Source of the DNA: Methylotenera sp.
GTDB taxonomy: Bacteria; Pseudomonadota; Gammaproteobacteria; Burkholderiales; Methylophilaceae
Assembly (NCBI GenBank): GCA_009693255.1
Contig: SHXQ01000002.1
Location: 95,420 to 159,419, forward strand
Reading direction: 5' to 3'
DNA length: 64,000 bases
The translations under genes and the position numbers were made by a program. Every line of letters begins with the position of its first letter. The stretch's first letter is position 1. The notes below the pieces were generated by a model. That model did not search any database. It was not told the DNA's origin and was given only the letters and a program-made list of their open reading frames with translations. Shown one piece after another: positions 42,884 to 54,088 of the stretch.

Positions 42884-43468
42884 ATGAATAAATTGGAAAA
42901 CATCAATCTTACCGGTCACTTTCTCATCGCTATGCCCGCAATGACAGACCCATTTTTCGCTAAATCCGTCACATTCATTTGCACACATAATCAAGACGGC
43001 GCCATGGGCGTCATGATTAACCGCCCTACCGACGTCACTTACGAAACCTTATTTGAAAAAATAAATGTCGAATTACTGAACAGCGTCGTTGCACAGCAGC
43101 ATGTGCTGTATGGCGGCCCTGTTCAACCAGAGCGAGGTTTTGTGTTGCATCAACCCGCCGGCGAATGGGATAGCACCATTACCATCGCTGAAAATACCGC
43201 GCTCACCACTTCAAAAGATATTTTAGAATCAGTCGCAATAGGCGTTGGTCCAGAAAAAATGTTGCTCACATTAGGTTATGCCGGCTGGACACCCGGCCAG
43301 CTAGAACAAGAAATTGCACAAAATTCTTGGTTGTCTGTACAGGCAAAAGATATAGAGACGCTACATAAAATCTTGTACGAAACCAATCATGACGACAAAC
43401 TCAATACAACAATGGCTTTACTTGGGGTTAATCCGGCCATGCTGTCTGACGTGGCGGGTCACGCTTAA
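42884..43468 (+). CDS. YqgE/AlgH family protein
   Basis: NLTGHFLIAMPAMTDPFFAKSVTFICTHNQDGAMGVMINRP. Confidence 0.95.
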   Translation: MNKLENINLTGHFLIAMPAMTDPFFAKSVTFICTHNQDGAMGVMINRPTDVTYETLFEKINVELLNSVVAQQHVLYGGPVQPERGFVLHQPAGEWDSTITIAENTALTTSKDILESVAIGVGPEKMLLTLGYAGWTPGQLEQEIAQNSWLSVQAKDIETLHKILYETNHDDKLNTTMALLGVNPAMLSDVAGHA

Positions 43469-43962
43469 TGGTCATAGACCTTAATATCAAGCTGACGGGG
43501 CATGGCCAACTGATTGATAACGAAAATGTTTACGACGTAAAAGTAGTATTAGCCAGCACCGTCTTATGTTTTGATTTTGGTGAGCAAAGAATAGGCGTGG
43601 CAGTAGGTGAGCATGTTTTAGCCAATGCCAACCCACTCACGGCTATCGATAACGAAAGTAACGAGGTGCGCTTTGCCGTAATTACTACACTTATCAAAGA
43701 ATGGCAGCCAAAATTACTCATTGTTGGCTTACCATTAAGCTTAGATGGTAAAGAGACTAGCGTAACGCAGTTATGCAAAAAATTTGCGAGGCGACTCAAT
43801 GGTCGCTTTAATATTCCAGTGATGCTCATTGATGAGCGCTACAGCTCTGTTGAAGCCAGTGATTTATTAAGGCAAGCGGGCATTAAAGGTCGTGCGCAAA
43901 AAACACTACTAGACCAAATGGCGGCGCAGACCATATTACAAAGCTATTTCGATGAGATTTAA
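43468..43962 (+). CDS. ruvX: Holliday junction resolvase-like RuvX/YqgF
   Basis: VLCFDFGEQRIGVAVG; LIVGLPLSLDG; DERYSSVEA. Confidence 0.94.
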   Translation: MVIDLNIKLTGHGQLIDNENVYDVKVVLASTVLCFDFGEQRIGVAVGEHVLANANPLTAIDNESNEVRFAVITTLIKEWQPKLLIVGLPLSLDGKETSVTQLCKKFARRLNGRFNIPVMLIDERYSSVEASDLLRQAGIKGRAQKTLLDQMAAQTILQSYFDEI

Positions 43963-44016
43963 ACGTAGGGATTGATGACAACGCATGCTGATGATAATTA
44001 CGAGTAAAATAAGCCG

Positions 44017-44577
44017 ATGACTTCAAAAAATAGTAATCTACCCGACGCAGAAGAGCTGCTGATAACACTCGCGCAAAAGCTTAAACCGCTACTACAAAAG
44101 AATACTGCTCTAGTGGGCATACAAAGTGGTGGCGTTTGGCTGATGCAAAGGTTGCTCGTCTTGTTAGATAGCACCATTACTGCTCATGCCATTCCTCACG
44201 GGACATTAGACGTTTCATTTTACAGAGACGACTACGCTCAGCGTGGCCTAAAAACTGAAAATCGCCCGAGTCAGATTACCTTCGACGTTGAAAATAAACA
44301 CATCATTTTAATTGATGATGTGTTTTACACCGGTCGGACTACCCGTGCCGCCATGAACGAGCTGTTTGACTACGGTCGACCTGCTAGCATTGCATTGCTA
44401 GCCCTGGTCAACCGCGGCGGTCGTGAGCTACCAATTACGCCGCAGATTACCGCAGCGGATATTCAACTAACAGCAGCGCAAAATTTACAATTACTACAAA
44501 ATACCGATGGCACTTTACGCCTAGAACTAAAATTGGCGCCCCCATCAACTCATCAGGCACAACACACGCATGAATAA
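44017..44577 (+). CDS. pyrR: Bifunctional pyr operon regulator / uracil phosphoribosyltransferase
   Basis: PRTase loop [28 protein letters not shown]; upstream of pyrB. Confidence 0.94.
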   Translation: MTSKNSNLPDAEELLITLAQKLKPLLQKNTALVGIQSGGVWLMQRLLVLLDSTITAHAIPHGTLDVSFYRDDYAQRGLKTENRPSQITFDVENKHIILIDDVFYTGRTTRAAMNELFDYGRPASIALLALVNRGGRELPITPQITAADIQLTAAQNLQLLQNTDGTLRLELKLAPPSTHQAQHTHE

Positions 44578-45538
44578 CCCTCAATTAGATGCTGACGGCC
44601 GCTTACGACACCTTCTTTCTACCGAAGGCTTACCCAAGAAAATATTGAATCAAATTCTAGACACTGCCGAATCATTTGTCGGCGTAGCTGAACGTGAAGT
44701 CAAAAAAGTACCTTTGTTACGCGGTAAAACGGTATGTAACCTATTTTTTGAAAATAGCACCCGCACCCGTACCACCTTTGAAATTGCCGCCAAACGGCTA
44801 TCTGCAGACGTAATTAGTTTAAATGTGAACACTTCCTCGCAGTCTAAGGGTGAAACCATTTTAGATACGGTGGACAACCTCATTGCCATGCATGCAGACA
44901 TGTTTGTGGTGCGCCACTCACAATCGGGCGCGGCGCATTTTATTGCAAAACATGTTCCTGAGCATATTCATGTCATCAATGCTGGCGACGGTCGCCACTC
45001 GCACCCAACGCAAGGCCTACTGGATATGTTTACCATCCGTAAATATAAACCTGACTTGCATAATTTAAGAGTAGCCATTGTCGGCGACGTGCTGCACTCG
45101 CGTGTTGCGCGCTCTGAAATCCACGCACTCACCACCTTAGGTGTGCCTGAAGTGCGTGTCATTGCGCCTAAAACACTGCTGCCTGCACAAGTCGAAAAGT
45201 TAGGCGTACAGGTATTTCACGATATGAAAGCCGGACTTAAAGATGTAGACGTGGTGATGATGTTGCGCCTGCAGAACGAGCGTATGAATGGCGCAATGTT
45301 GCCCAGCGTCCAAGAATACTTCAAAACCTACGGCCTCACCCAAGAAAAATTGAACCTCGCCAAGCCTGATGCGATTGTATTGCATCCTGGGCCCATGAAC
45401 CGTGGCGTGGAAATAGACTCCAGCGTGGCTGATGGCAAACAATCGGTCATTCTGCCGCAAGTGACTTATGGTATTGCTATCCGCATGGCTGTCATGGCCA
45501 TGCTAGCAGGTGGGCAAATATCGGGAAATCAGTCATGA
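44570..45538 (+). CDS. pyrB: Aspartate carbamoyltransferase catalytic subunit
   Basis: [42 protein letters not shown]. Confidence 0.97.
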   Translation: MNNPQLDADGRLRHLLSTEGLPKKILNQILDTAESFVGVAEREVKKVPLLRGKTVCNLFFENSTRTRTTFEIAAKRLSADVISLNVNTSSQSKGETILDTVDNLIAMHADMFVVRHSQSGAAHFIAKHVPEHIHVINAGDGRHSHPTQGLLDMFTIRKYKPDLHNLRVAIVGDVLHSRVARSEIHALTTLGVPEVRVIAPKTLLPAQVEKLGVQVFHDMKAGLKDVDVVMMLRLQNERMNGAMLPSVQEYFKTYGLTQEKLNLAKPDAIVLHPGPMNRGVEIDSSVADGKQSVILPQVTYGIAIRMAVMAMLAGGQISGNQS

Positions 45539-46809
45539 AAATTCACATCAAAAATGGTCGCGTCATAGACCCTAACAACAATATTGATCGCCAGCTCGAC
45601 ATATTCATTGGCGCCGGAAAAATCATCGCCCTAGGCAGCGCGCCTGACGGCTTTACCGCCAATCAAACCATAGACGCCAGCAACTTAATTGTTTGCCCCG
45701 GCTTAGTTGATCTGTCTGTCAGGCTACGCGAACCAGGTGAGGAATACAAGGCCACCTTAATCAGCGAGCTACAAGCCGCCGTCGCCGGCGGAGTCACGAG
45801 CCTAGCCTGCCTACCTGATACCGACCCAGTATTAGATGAGCCGGGCCTAGTCGAAATGTTAAAGCATCGGGCTAAACAACTTAATCTCGCTCATGTATAT
45901 CCGCTAGGCGCGCTCACACGCCAACTACAAGGCAAGATTTTGTCTGAAATGGGTGAGTTGCGTGAAGCGGGTTGTGTCGGTTTTTCTCAAGCAAACATAG
46001 CCATTACTGATACACAAGTGTTATGGCGCGCCATGGAATATGCAGCCACTTTTGGCTTCACCTTATTTTTACACGCAGAGGAGCCTTTTTTAGCCAAAGA
46101 TGGTGTGGCACATGACGGTGAAGTCGCTAGCAGATTGGGGCTGAAAGGCATCCCTAGTGCAGCTGAAGCGCTTGCCCTTGCTAGCATATTACGTATCGCC
46201 AAAGAAACCGGCGCAAAAGTACATATCAGTCGCTTATCTACCGCTGAAGGCGTAAGCATGATACGCGAAGCTAAAAAACAGGGCCTTAATATCAGTTGCG
46301 ATGTGAGTGCCAATCACTTGCACCTCACTGAGCATGATATTGGTTTCTTTGATGCAAACTGTCATCTAAAACCACCCCTACGGTCACAACGCGATAAAGA
46401 AGCGCTGAGTGCAGGCCTTAAAGATGGCACGATTGATGCGATTTGCTCTGATCATACACCGGTAGACGACGATGCTAAATTGGCGCCATTTGCTGAAGCT
46501 GAAATCGGCGCAACTGGTTTGGAATTGCTACTAACACTTACCTTAAAGTGGGCGCAACAAGAAAAAATTGATTTATTAAAGGCAATAGCACTCGTTAGCC
46601 TAGCCTCAGCGAAAATTTTAGGCGTACCTGCAGGCACCCTAGACCTGAATAGTGATGCTGACATTTGTATTTTTGACGAGAACAAATACTGGAAAATAAG
46701 CCCGACTAGCTTGAAAAGCCAAGGGAAAAATACGCCCTTTAATGGCTTGGAAATGGCAGGGAAAGTTAAATTTACATTAGTGCACGGGCAATTGGTCTAC
46801 CAAAGCTAA
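45535..46809 (+). CDS. Dihydroorotase-like protein (PyrC', probably non-catalytic)
   Basis: Type I DHOase fold ([39 protein letters not shown]), but the usual DxHxHxREPG reads [10 protein letters not shown]. Confidence 0.9.
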   Translation: MKIHIKNGRVIDPNNNIDRQLDIFIGAGKIIALGSAPDGFTANQTIDASNLIVCPGLVDLSVRLREPGEEYKATLISELQAAVAGGVTSLACLPDTDPVLDEPGLVEMLKHRAKQLNLAHVYPLGALTRQLQGKILSEMGELREAGCVGFSQANIAITDTQVLWRAMEYAATFGFTLFLHAEEPFLAKDGVAHDGEVASRLGLKGIPSAAEALALASILRIAKETGAKVHISRLSTAEGVSMIREAKKQGLNISCDVSANHLHLTEHDIGFFDANCHLKPPLRSQRDKEALSAGLKDGTIDAICSDHTPVDDDAKLAPFAEAEIGATGLELLLTLTLKWAQQEKIDLLKAIALVSLASAKILGVPAGTLDLNSDADICIFDENKYWKISPTSLKSQGKNTPFNGLEMAGKVKFTLVHGQLVYQS

Positions 46810-46848
46810 CTTCGAAGTTTCTTTGCCGACTAGTGCCGGTTAGCAATA

Positions 46849-47139
46849 CTAAACAATACCTAAGCTATCTAAGCCAGCGGGTAAATCTTTGTCATGGGTA
46901 GCTTTACCCTCTAATTTAATTTTTAGTCGAATATCATTCTCTGAATCTGCATTTCGCAAGGTATCTTCATAGGTAATGACGTCCGCCTCATATAAATCAA
47001 ATAGCGCTTGATCAAAAGCGGGTACGTTAATATTGCGTATGTCGCCATGCACACGAATCATTGGTGGCAAGCCTGCAGATAGGTGCAAGTCTGGAGTTTT
47101 ATTTTTAACTGAAAATTCCAGTAAATCTGAAATATCCAC
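46849..47139 (-). pseudogene. PilT/PilU deletion remnant (N-terminal PilT head fused to PilU-type tail)
   Basis: MDISDLLEFSVKNKTPDLHLSAGLPPMIRVHGDIRNINVPA + FDQALFDLYEADVITYEDTLRNADSENDIRLKIKLEG...; no Walker A/B; divergent from yggS. Confidence 0.85.
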
Positions 47140-47262
47140 AACTTGCTCCTGTTATAATTTATTGTGTTATATCTTAAAGTGCCATTACCAACGCGATGTT
47201 CAATACTGTCAATCCTCTATAAATGTTAATTCTAAATTTATTAAATTTAAGCTTAATGAATT

Positions 47263-47955
47263 ATGATCTCAATTAGCAATCGCTTGCAAGATATTCTAAC
47301 AACTATTCAATCAGCTCAATTGTCTGAGCATGCGGCTCGGTCAGTAAATCTTCTGGCCGTCAGCAAAGCGCAGTCAGCCTTGGCCATTCGTGAGGCTTAC
47401 GCTGCTAGCCAGATTATGTTTGGTGAAAATTATTTGCAAGAGGCGTTAGACAAGCAGTCTCAACTGACTGACTTAGCCATTGAGTGGCACTTTATTGGGC
47501 CAATACAGAGCAATAAAACACAATTAATTGCGCAGAATTTTAGCTGGGTACACAGCATAGATCGGCTAAAAATAGCGCAACGCTTAAATGATGCTAGAGC
47601 AGAAAACCTCCCACCCTTGCAAGTGTGTATTCAGCTCAACATTAGCAATGAAACGAGCAAAAGCGGCATTACCCCACAACAACTAGAAGCACTAGCGACC
47701 GCCCTTACTAAGCTACCCCGACTAAAGCTGCGTGGTTTAATGGCAATCCCTGAGCCCAGCAAAGACTATAATAAACAGCGTTTGCAATTCAAACAAGTGC
47801 GAGAATGTTATGATAACTTGATTGTAAAAGGCTTTGCTCTAGATACCCTTTCTATTGGCATGTCAGACGACTACGTTATCGCAATAGAGCAAGGTGCGAC
47901 TATTGTTCGAATAGGTTCAGCCTTATTTGGCGCAAGAAAATATCAAGCTCAATAG
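47263..47955 (+). CDS. yggS: YggS family PLP homeostasis protein
   Basis: LLAVSKAQSALAIREAY; FGENYLQEA; WHFIGPIQSNKT; SIGMSDDY. Confidence 0.95.
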   Translation: MISISNRLQDILTTIQSAQLSEHAARSVNLLAVSKAQSALAIREAYAASQIMFGENYLQEALDKQSQLTDLAIEWHFIGPIQSNKTQLIAQNFSWVHSIDRLKIAQRLNDARAENLPPLQVCIQLNISNETSKSGITPQQLEALATALTKLPRLKLRGLMAIPEPSKDYNKQRLQFKQVRECYDNLIVKGFALDTLSIGMSDDYVIAIEQGATIVRIGSALFGARKYQAQ

Positions 47956-47978
47956 ATTACATAGGATTATGCTAACAA

Positions 47979-48809
47979 ATGAATAATGAAATGAACCTTA
48001 GTTTTATTGGCGGTGGCAACATGGCTCGTGCCATTATGGGCGGTCTAAAAAACAATGGCTTTGACATGTCGGCAATTACAGTCATTGAACATGACGCACA
48101 GAAACGCGCGCAATTAGCCGCAGAATTTAATGTCCAAGTTAGTGACAGTTATGTCGAAAATAACGACAGCCAGACCTTCAATAACGTCATCGTTTTGGCA
48201 ATAAAGCCTCAACAAATGCAAGAAGTCTGTCGCCAATTAAGCCCAAAATTACGCGGGCAACTGATTATTTCAATCGCCGCCGGTATAAGAAGTAAAGATA
48301 TTTCGCGCTGGCTGGGTAATTATCAAACCATCGTACGGGTAATGCCGAATACACCTGCGCAGATACAGGCCGGGGTTTCAGCGCTCTATGCTATGCCTAG
48401 CATCAACCAAGCCCGGCGTAATCAGGCCACGACAATTTTAGATGCTGTTGGGAAAACACTTTGGCTAGAGGATGAAGCAAAAATGGATGCCGTGACCGCC
48501 ATCTCCGGTAGCGGACCAGCCTATGTTTTTTATTTCATTGAAGCATTACAAGAAGCCGCTATTGGCCTTGGTCTGACTGCGGCAGAATCTAGCATGTTAG
48601 CCATACACACTTTTTCCGGCGCTAGCTTACTTGCGGCTCAAAGTGCGACGGACATTCAAACACTACGCGCGCAGGTAACCTCAAAGGGCGGAACTACCGA
48701 ACAAGGTATTCTTGCGCTAGAAGCCGCTAATATCAAAGAAGCGATCATGACTGCAGCTAGAACCGCTGCTGAAAAATCGCGCACATTAGGAGATGATCTT
48801 GCTCAATAA
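47979..48809 (+). CDS. proC: Pyrroline-5-carboxylate reductase
   Basis: LSFIGGGNMARAIMGGL; RVMPNTPAQIQAGVSALY; AISGSGPAYVFYFIEAL. Confidence 0.97.
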   Translation: MNNEMNLSFIGGGNMARAIMGGLKNNGFDMSAITVIEHDAQKRAQLAAEFNVQVSDSYVENNDSQTFNNVIVLAIKPQQMQEVCRQLSPKLRGQLIISIAAGIRSKDISRWLGNYQTIVRVMPNTPAQIQAGVSALYAMPSINQARRNQATTILDAVGKTLWLEDEAKMDAVTAISGSGPAYVFYFIEALQEAAIGLGLTAAESSMLAIHTFSGASLLAAQSATDIQTLRAQVTSKGGTTEQGILALEAANIKEAIMTAARTAAEKSRTLGDDLAQ

Positions 48810-49389
48810 CGCCCTGTTATTTTTACTACACACAATACTAGGCCTGCTTAGCCTGCTATTTTTGTTACGCTTTTATTTTCAACTGACTAAAGTGTCTTTT
48901 CAAAATCAAGCCGCACAGATAATTGTAAGTCTCACCAACTTTGCGGTACAACCCATGCGCCGCCTGATGACCAGTCTAAGAAATTTGGGGGTTGCCAAGC
49001 TCGACATTTCTACATTGCTGCTCGCTTATCTCACGCAGTTAGTGCTTACCTTATTGAGCTTATGGTTAAAGGACTTTCCATTATGGATTGTTGGCAATAG
49101 CATCTGGTTGGCAATTCTTAGCGTCGCACTCATTGGCGTCATTAGCTTGAGCCTCACTATTTTCCTATATGCCGTGTTAATACAAGCGATTCTTAGCTGG
49201 ATTAATCCCCATACCCCTATTGCGCCTATATTAAATAATTTAACACACCCAATCTTGTCTTTGATGCGGAGATTTATTCCACCGGTGGGCAATGTAGACC
49301 TCAGTCCGCTCATCTTCATTATTACGGCACAATTATTGTTAGTTACCTTACTGATTCCAATCGAAAATAGCTTACTCTCTACGCTATAA
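48793..49389 (+). CDS. YggT family membrane protein
   Basis: Two YggT repeats; QAILSWINPHTPIAPILNNLTHPILSLMRRFIPPVGNVDLSPL. Confidence 0.93.
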   Translation: MILLNNALLFLLHTILGLLSLLFLLRFYFQLTKVSFQNQAAQIIVSLTNFAVQPMRRLMTSLRNLGVAKLDISTLLLAYLTQLVLTLLSLWLKDFPLWIVGNSIWLAILSVALIGVISLSLTIFLYAVLIQAILSWINPHTPIAPILNNLTHPILSLMRRFIPPVGNVDLSPLIFIITAQLLLVTLLIPIENSLLSTL

Positions 49390-49409
49390 GGTAGCGATAA
49401 AACCCTATT

Positions 49410-49978
49410 ATGAGTGCTCAAACATCGCCTAGCGCATCTAATCAGACAGATTCTAGCCTGAGTACAAAAATAACTGAGTATAGCGAGTGGCGTGGTCAAT
49501 AAGATTCACTAGAGACCATGCAAGAATTAAGGCTTTATGGCATTAAAGAAATATTAAAAAAGACCAATTAGTCATGGCATTTTTGGCGGAATTCTCACGA
49601 GGGAAAACTAAAACTATCAACACCCTGTTTTTTCCGACTTTAATCAACGTCTACTGCCTAGCGCGCCTGGTCGCACCACGACGTGTCCCACGGAAATATT
49701 TTGGGATGGGCGCACTTAAATTGCTCGCCCTGGTTAAACATCGTCATCGGTGAGCTTAAGACGCAAATTAACGCGCATAAAAAATCACGGGGTAAATGCG
49801 CAGAATCATTAATGGAATCGCATAACAATGCCGATAATCTCATTAAAACTCTTGAATTAGCCGAAAATTAATTTGCCAAACTACTGCTGCAATCCAATCG
49901 GCTCGATGCCATATTGCTAAAGCTTATGCATTGCGCAAAATTTAATGTAGATAAATCTAGCCATGCGGTGCGTTTTAA
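49410..49978 (+). pseudogene. Decayed dynamin-family GTPase gene
   Basis: Across two frames: QLVMAFLAEFSRGKTKTINTLFF | SDFNQRLLPSAPGRTTTCPTEIFWDGR, the G1/G2 region of bacterial dynamin-like proteins, with stops and frameshifts. Confidence 0.72.
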
Positions 49979-49979
49979 T

Positions 49980-51431
49980 CTACATCAAAATAATATCAAA
50001 CGATTCTTGGCTGTAATGTGCCTCCACCTGTAAAGAAATCGGCTTACCTATAAAATCAGATAAATTAGCTAAGCTTTGCGACTCCTCATCCAACAGCATC
50101 TCAATGACTTTTTGGCCGGCGAGCACCCGGAGCTCACGCGCATTAAACTGGCGAGCTTCGCGCAATAATTCACGCAAAATCTCATAACATACTGTTTGTG
50201 CAGTTTTCTGCTCACCACGCCCCTTACAAGTAGGGCAGGTCTCACAAAGCACATGTGCCAGACTTTCACGGGTACGTTTGCGCGTCATCTCCACCAAGCC
50301 TAATGGCGTAAACCCATTGACACCAGTGCGCGCACGATCGCGCGCGACGGCTTTCTGTAACTCATCTAACACGGCTTCTCGCTGCGTATCTTCATCCATA
50401 TCAATAAAGTCAATAATGATAATGCCGCCTAAATTTCTTAAGCGTAATTGGCGAGCGATAGATTGTGCTGCTTCTAAATTGGTTTTAAAAATAGTGTCCG
50501 ATAAATTTTTACCACTCACAAAGCTACCGGTATTCACATCTACCGTGGTTAAGGCTTCTGTCTGATCAAAAATTAAATAGCCGCCAGAATTAAGATCCAC
50601 CTTTCGTGACATCGATTTTTCAATTTCTTGCTCTATATTGTATAAATCAAATAAGGGGCGTTCACCTTGGTAATGGACTAGCTTATCCAGCGCTGTAATC
50701 GCATATAAATTAGCGAAATCTAGTAACTTTTGATAGGTTTCACTAGAGTCGATACGCACCATCTCAGTCTCGTCACACAGCACATCTCGCAATACCCGCA
50801 TGGGTAAATTCAAATCTTGAAAAATTAGAGATCGCTCAGGGACGGTGGTATTTTTTGCACGAATGTGCACCCAAGTTTTAGTTAAATAATCAATATCTGC
50901 CAGCAATTCTTCGTCTGTGGCAGTTTCCGACATGGTTCTGATAATATAGCCGCCAACACGATTCTCTGGCAGCAAACCAATCAATCGTGCTCTTAAAAGC
51001 TCGCGCTCAGCTTCATCCTCAATGCGCTGCGATACGCCAATATGCTCTTGCTGCGGCAAATAGACTAAAAAACGTCCAGCAATACTAATCTGTGTCGTGA
51101 GTCGCGCACCTTTGGTACCAATCGGCTCCTTAATCACCTGCACCATCAGCGACTGACCTTCATGTAACACCGCTTGAATTGGGATCTGTGTTTCTGATTG
51201 CCCGCATTCAAAAATATCCCCTGCGTGCAGAAAAGCAGCGCGCTGCAAGCCCATTTCAATAAACGCTGATTGCATTCCAGGCAACACACGACAGACTACC
51301 CCGCGATAAATATTGCCCACTAAGCCTAAGGACGAGCTACGTTCAATTTGTAGTTCTTGCACCACACCATTCTCCATCATGGCAATACGTGTTTCTTGTG
51401 GTGTTACGTTAATTAGTATTTCCTCACTCAA
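49980..51431 (-). CDS. rng: Ribonuclease G
   Basis: MSEEILINVTPQETRIAMMENG; GGYLIFDQTEALTTVDVNTGSF; CPTCKGRG. Confidence 0.96.
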   Translation of the reverse strand: MSEEILINVTPQETRIAMMENGVVQELQIERSSSLGLVGNIYRGVVCRVLPGMQSAFIEMGLQRAAFLHAGDIFECGQSETQIPIQAVLHEGQSLMVQVIKEPIGTKGARLTTQISIAGRFLVYLPQQEHIGVSQRIEDEAERELLRARLIGLLPENRVGGYIIRTMSETATDEELLADIDYLTKTWVHIRAKNTTVPERSLIFQDLNLPMRVLRDVLCDETEMVRIDSSETYQKLLDFANLYAITALDKLVHYQGERPLFDLYNIEQEIEKSMSRKVDLNSGGYLIFDQTEALTTVDVNTGSFVSGKNLSDTIFKTNLEAAQSIARQLRLRNLGGIIIIDFIDMDEDTQREAVLDELQKAVARDRARTGVNGFTPLGLVEMTRKRTRESLAHVLCETCPTCKGRGEQKTAQTVCYEILRELLREARQFNARELRVLAGQKVIEMLLDEESQSLANLSDFIGKPISLQVEAHYSQESFDIILM

Positions 51432-51496
51432 TTTTCATTCTCTTTTAACTTTAATTAATCTTTTATATACCGTTTATTTACCCGCACAAGCTGCTA

Positions 51497-52096
51497 TCAA
51501 AGGCTGATGCCATGCGCGCTTAACAAATTGGCAGTCTCATACAAAGGCAAACCCATTACCCCAGAGTAACTGCCTTCTATACGCTTAATCCACGCCCCAG
51601 CTGCGCCTTGAATACCATAACTCCCCGCTTTATCATGATGCTCACCTGTTGCAATGTAGGCATTAATTTGAGCTTCTGACAGCGCCATCATCTCGACTAT
51701 CGTCGTGGATAACACCACCTCAATATCACCATTAAAAGCTAAGGCTACTGCCGTATGTACCTGATGCTGACTGCCTGACAGCGCACTTAACATGCGCCTT
51801 GCATCGTCATCATGCTCAGGCTTACCCAACACTAAGCCCGCCAATACTACTGTGGTATCTGCCGCCAAAACAGGGTGTAAGCGTTGTGCTAAATTTAAAC
51901 TGAATAAACAGGCTTCTGCTTTCTGCCGCGCTAACCTTCTAACATAGCTTTCTGCCGGTTCATTGATGTATGGTGTTTCATCAATATCTGCTGGCAAAGT
52001 TTCACACGACACGCCAATCTGCTTTAATAATTCAACACGACGTGGGCTACGCGAGGCTAGATAAATAATGCCTGTTCTGTCAATTTTTTTGCTCAA
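51497..52096 (-). CDS. Maf-like nucleoside triphosphate pyrophosphatase
   Basis: IYLASRSPRRVELLKQIGV; YVRRLARQKA; AADTTVVL. Confidence 0.94.
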   Translation of the reverse strand: MSKKIDRTGIIYLASRSPRRVELLKQIGVSCETLPADIDETPYINEPAESYVRRLARQKAEACLFSLNLAQRLHPVLAADTTVVLAGLVLGKPEHDDDARRMLSALSGSQHQVHTAVALAFNGDIEVVLSTTIVEMMALSEAQINAYIATGEHHDKAGSYGIQGAAGAWIKRIEGSYSGVMGLPLYETANLLSAHGISL

Positions 52097-52163
52097 TTTT
52101 CGCTTACCCGTTCATGAACTGTAATTTAGTATGCCGAATATTAACAAAGCTTTAACGTAACCA

Positions 52164-52259
52164 GTGACTATTTTAACAATTAGCGCCATCATTTGTGTGC
52201 TGCTGATTGCCTTAGGCCTCATGTGCCTGTTTTTAAAAAAATGTTGCTTAAGCGTCTAG
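52164..52259 (+). CDS. Candidate 31-aa single-TM small protein
   Basis: GTG-initiated VTILTISAIICVLLIALGLMCLFLKKCCLSV*; hydrophobic helix, no homology evidence. Confidence 0.2.
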   Translation: MTILTISAIICVLLIALGLMCLFLKKCCLSV

Positions 52260-52340
52260 CACACCGGCGCACTAACTGATTACCATAATTAAGCGGTTAG
52301 TTTGGGTTAAAATAGCAAGATTCAATTAAAGACTAATATT

Positions 52341-52784
52341 ATGCAATGGATGCCACATGCCACTGTCGCGGCAATCGTAGAAGATCAGGGTAAATTTTTA
52401 TTGGTAGAAGAAATGACTGAGCGCGGCAATCGCTTCAATCAACCTGCAGGTCATTTAGAAGACAATGAAAAATTAATTGATGCGGTCATCCGTGAAACAT
52501 TAGAAGAAACAGCTTATTCTTTTAAGCCTGAGTCACTACTAGGTGTTTATCATTGGAAGCATGAACACAATGACACCACTTATTTGCGTTTCGCTTACAT
52601 CGGCAGTGTGAGTAATTACCAGCCCAATCTAGCGCTTGATGAGGGCATTGTTCGGACGGTATGGATGACCGTGGAAGAAATGCGGCGCAATGCCCTGCGT
52701 ATGCGTAGCCCACAAGTACTCAAGTGTGTTGAAGATTATTTAACTGGACAACAATTTCCGCTTTCTGTGGTGACACACTTATAA
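52341..52784 (+). CDS. nudJ: NUDIX hydrolase (NudJ-like phosphatase)
   Basis: Nudix box GHLEDNEKLIDAVIRETLEETAY; directly upstream of mnmA. Confidence 0.88.
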   Translation: MQWMPHATVAAIVEDQGKFLLVEEMTERGNRFNQPAGHLEDNEKLIDAVIRETLEETAYSFKPESLLGVYHWKHEHNDTTYLRFAYIGSVSNYQPNLALDEGIVRTVWMTVEEMRRNALRMRSPQVLKCVEDYLTGQQFPLSVVTHL

Positions 52785-52810
52785 CATTAAATTTTACGAT
52801 CTAAAAACAC

Positions 52811-53920
52811 ATGAATTTAAATAAACTGCAAAAGAAAAAAGTAGTCGTTGGCCTTTCTGGGGGGGTCGATTCGTCAGTGACTGCCTTGTTACTGAAAGAA
52901 CAAGGTTATGAGGTGACGGGTCTTTTCATGAAAAACTGGGAAGATGACGACACTGATGAATACTGTTCGAGCAAGCAAGATCTGATTGATGCGGTTTCGA
53001 TTGCCGATAAAATTGGCATTGATATAGAAGCGGTAAACTTTAGTGCTGAATATAAAGACCGGGTATTTGACAATTTTTTAAGCGAATACAAGGCTGGGCG
53101 CACGCCTAATCCAGATATTTTATGTAATGCAGAAATTAAATTCAAAGCCTTTTTAGACCATGCCATGAGCTTGGGGGCAGATGTCATTGCCACCGGCCAT
53201 TACGCACAAGTGCGTGAAAACCCACTAAAACCAGGGTTATTTCAGCTCATGAAAGCTGACGATGGTAGCAAAGATCAAAGCTATTTTCTATACCGTTTAA
53301 ATCAAGCCCAACTTTCTAAAACTTTATTCCCACTCGGCCAACTACTTAAGCGCGAAGTGCGTGAAATCGCGCGGAATGCAGGGTTAATTAACGCTGAGAA
53401 AAAAGACTCAACCGGCATTTGCTTTATCGGCGAGCGTCCTTTTCAAGAGTTTTTAAGTAAATATCTACCGCGCGAACCGGGTGACATCAAAACCCCTGAA
53501 GGTAAATTAGTCGGCCGCCATGAGGGCCTCATGTATTACACCTTAGGCCAGCGTCAGGGCTTAAAAATTGGCGGTAGCCGTGACAGCAATGGCGAACCTT
53601 GGTTCGTCGCCGCTAAAGATATGGCAAACAACGTACTCACCGTTGTGCAAGGTCATGAACATGCCATGCTTCTCAGCGATGGCTTAGTTGCCAGCCAACT
53701 GACTTGGGTAGACGTTGAGGCACCCATCCGCAATTGGGTATACTCCGCTAAGACGCGTTATCGTCAGCCCGACGCCCCTTGTGAAATTGACCGCTTAAGC
53801 ACTGAAATCGTTGAAATTAAGTTTGGGCAAAAACAGTGGGCGGTGACGCCAGGTCAATCGGCTGTAGTCTATGAAAGCAATGTCTGCCTTGGTGGCGGTA
53901 TTATAACCGCTGCCCTATAA
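52811..53920 (+). CDS. mnmA: tRNA 2-thiouridine(34) synthase
   Basis: [46 protein letters not shown]. Confidence 0.97.
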   Translation: MNLNKLQKKKVVVGLSGGVDSSVTALLLKEQGYEVTGLFMKNWEDDDTDEYCSSKQDLIDAVSIADKIGIDIEAVNFSAEYKDRVFDNFLSEYKAGRTPNPDILCNAEIKFKAFLDHAMSLGADVIATGHYAQVRENPLKPGLFQLMKADDGSKDQSYFLYRLNQAQLSKTLFPLGQLLKREVREIARNAGLINAEKKDSTGICFIGERPFQEFLSKYLPREPGDIKTPEGKLVGRHEGLMYYTLGQRQGLKIGGSRDSNGEPWFVAAKDMANNVLTVVQGHEHAMLLSDGLVASQLTWVDVEAPIRNWVYSAKTRYRQPDAPCEIDRLSTEIVEIKFGQKQWAVTPGQSAVVYESNVCLGGGIITAAL

Positions 53921-54088
53921 GCGCATTCAACCCAGCGGTCTAAGAGTAATTAATGCTAAATCAGCTTAGATGGGATACACTCCGAATCAAAGGTATGAAG
54001 CTGATTATTCCTTTTGTTTTTAGGATGGGCCTCACCAGCAAGTACTAAAATCATCCTATTAAAAAGCTACTAGGTTACGAAGATTGCT

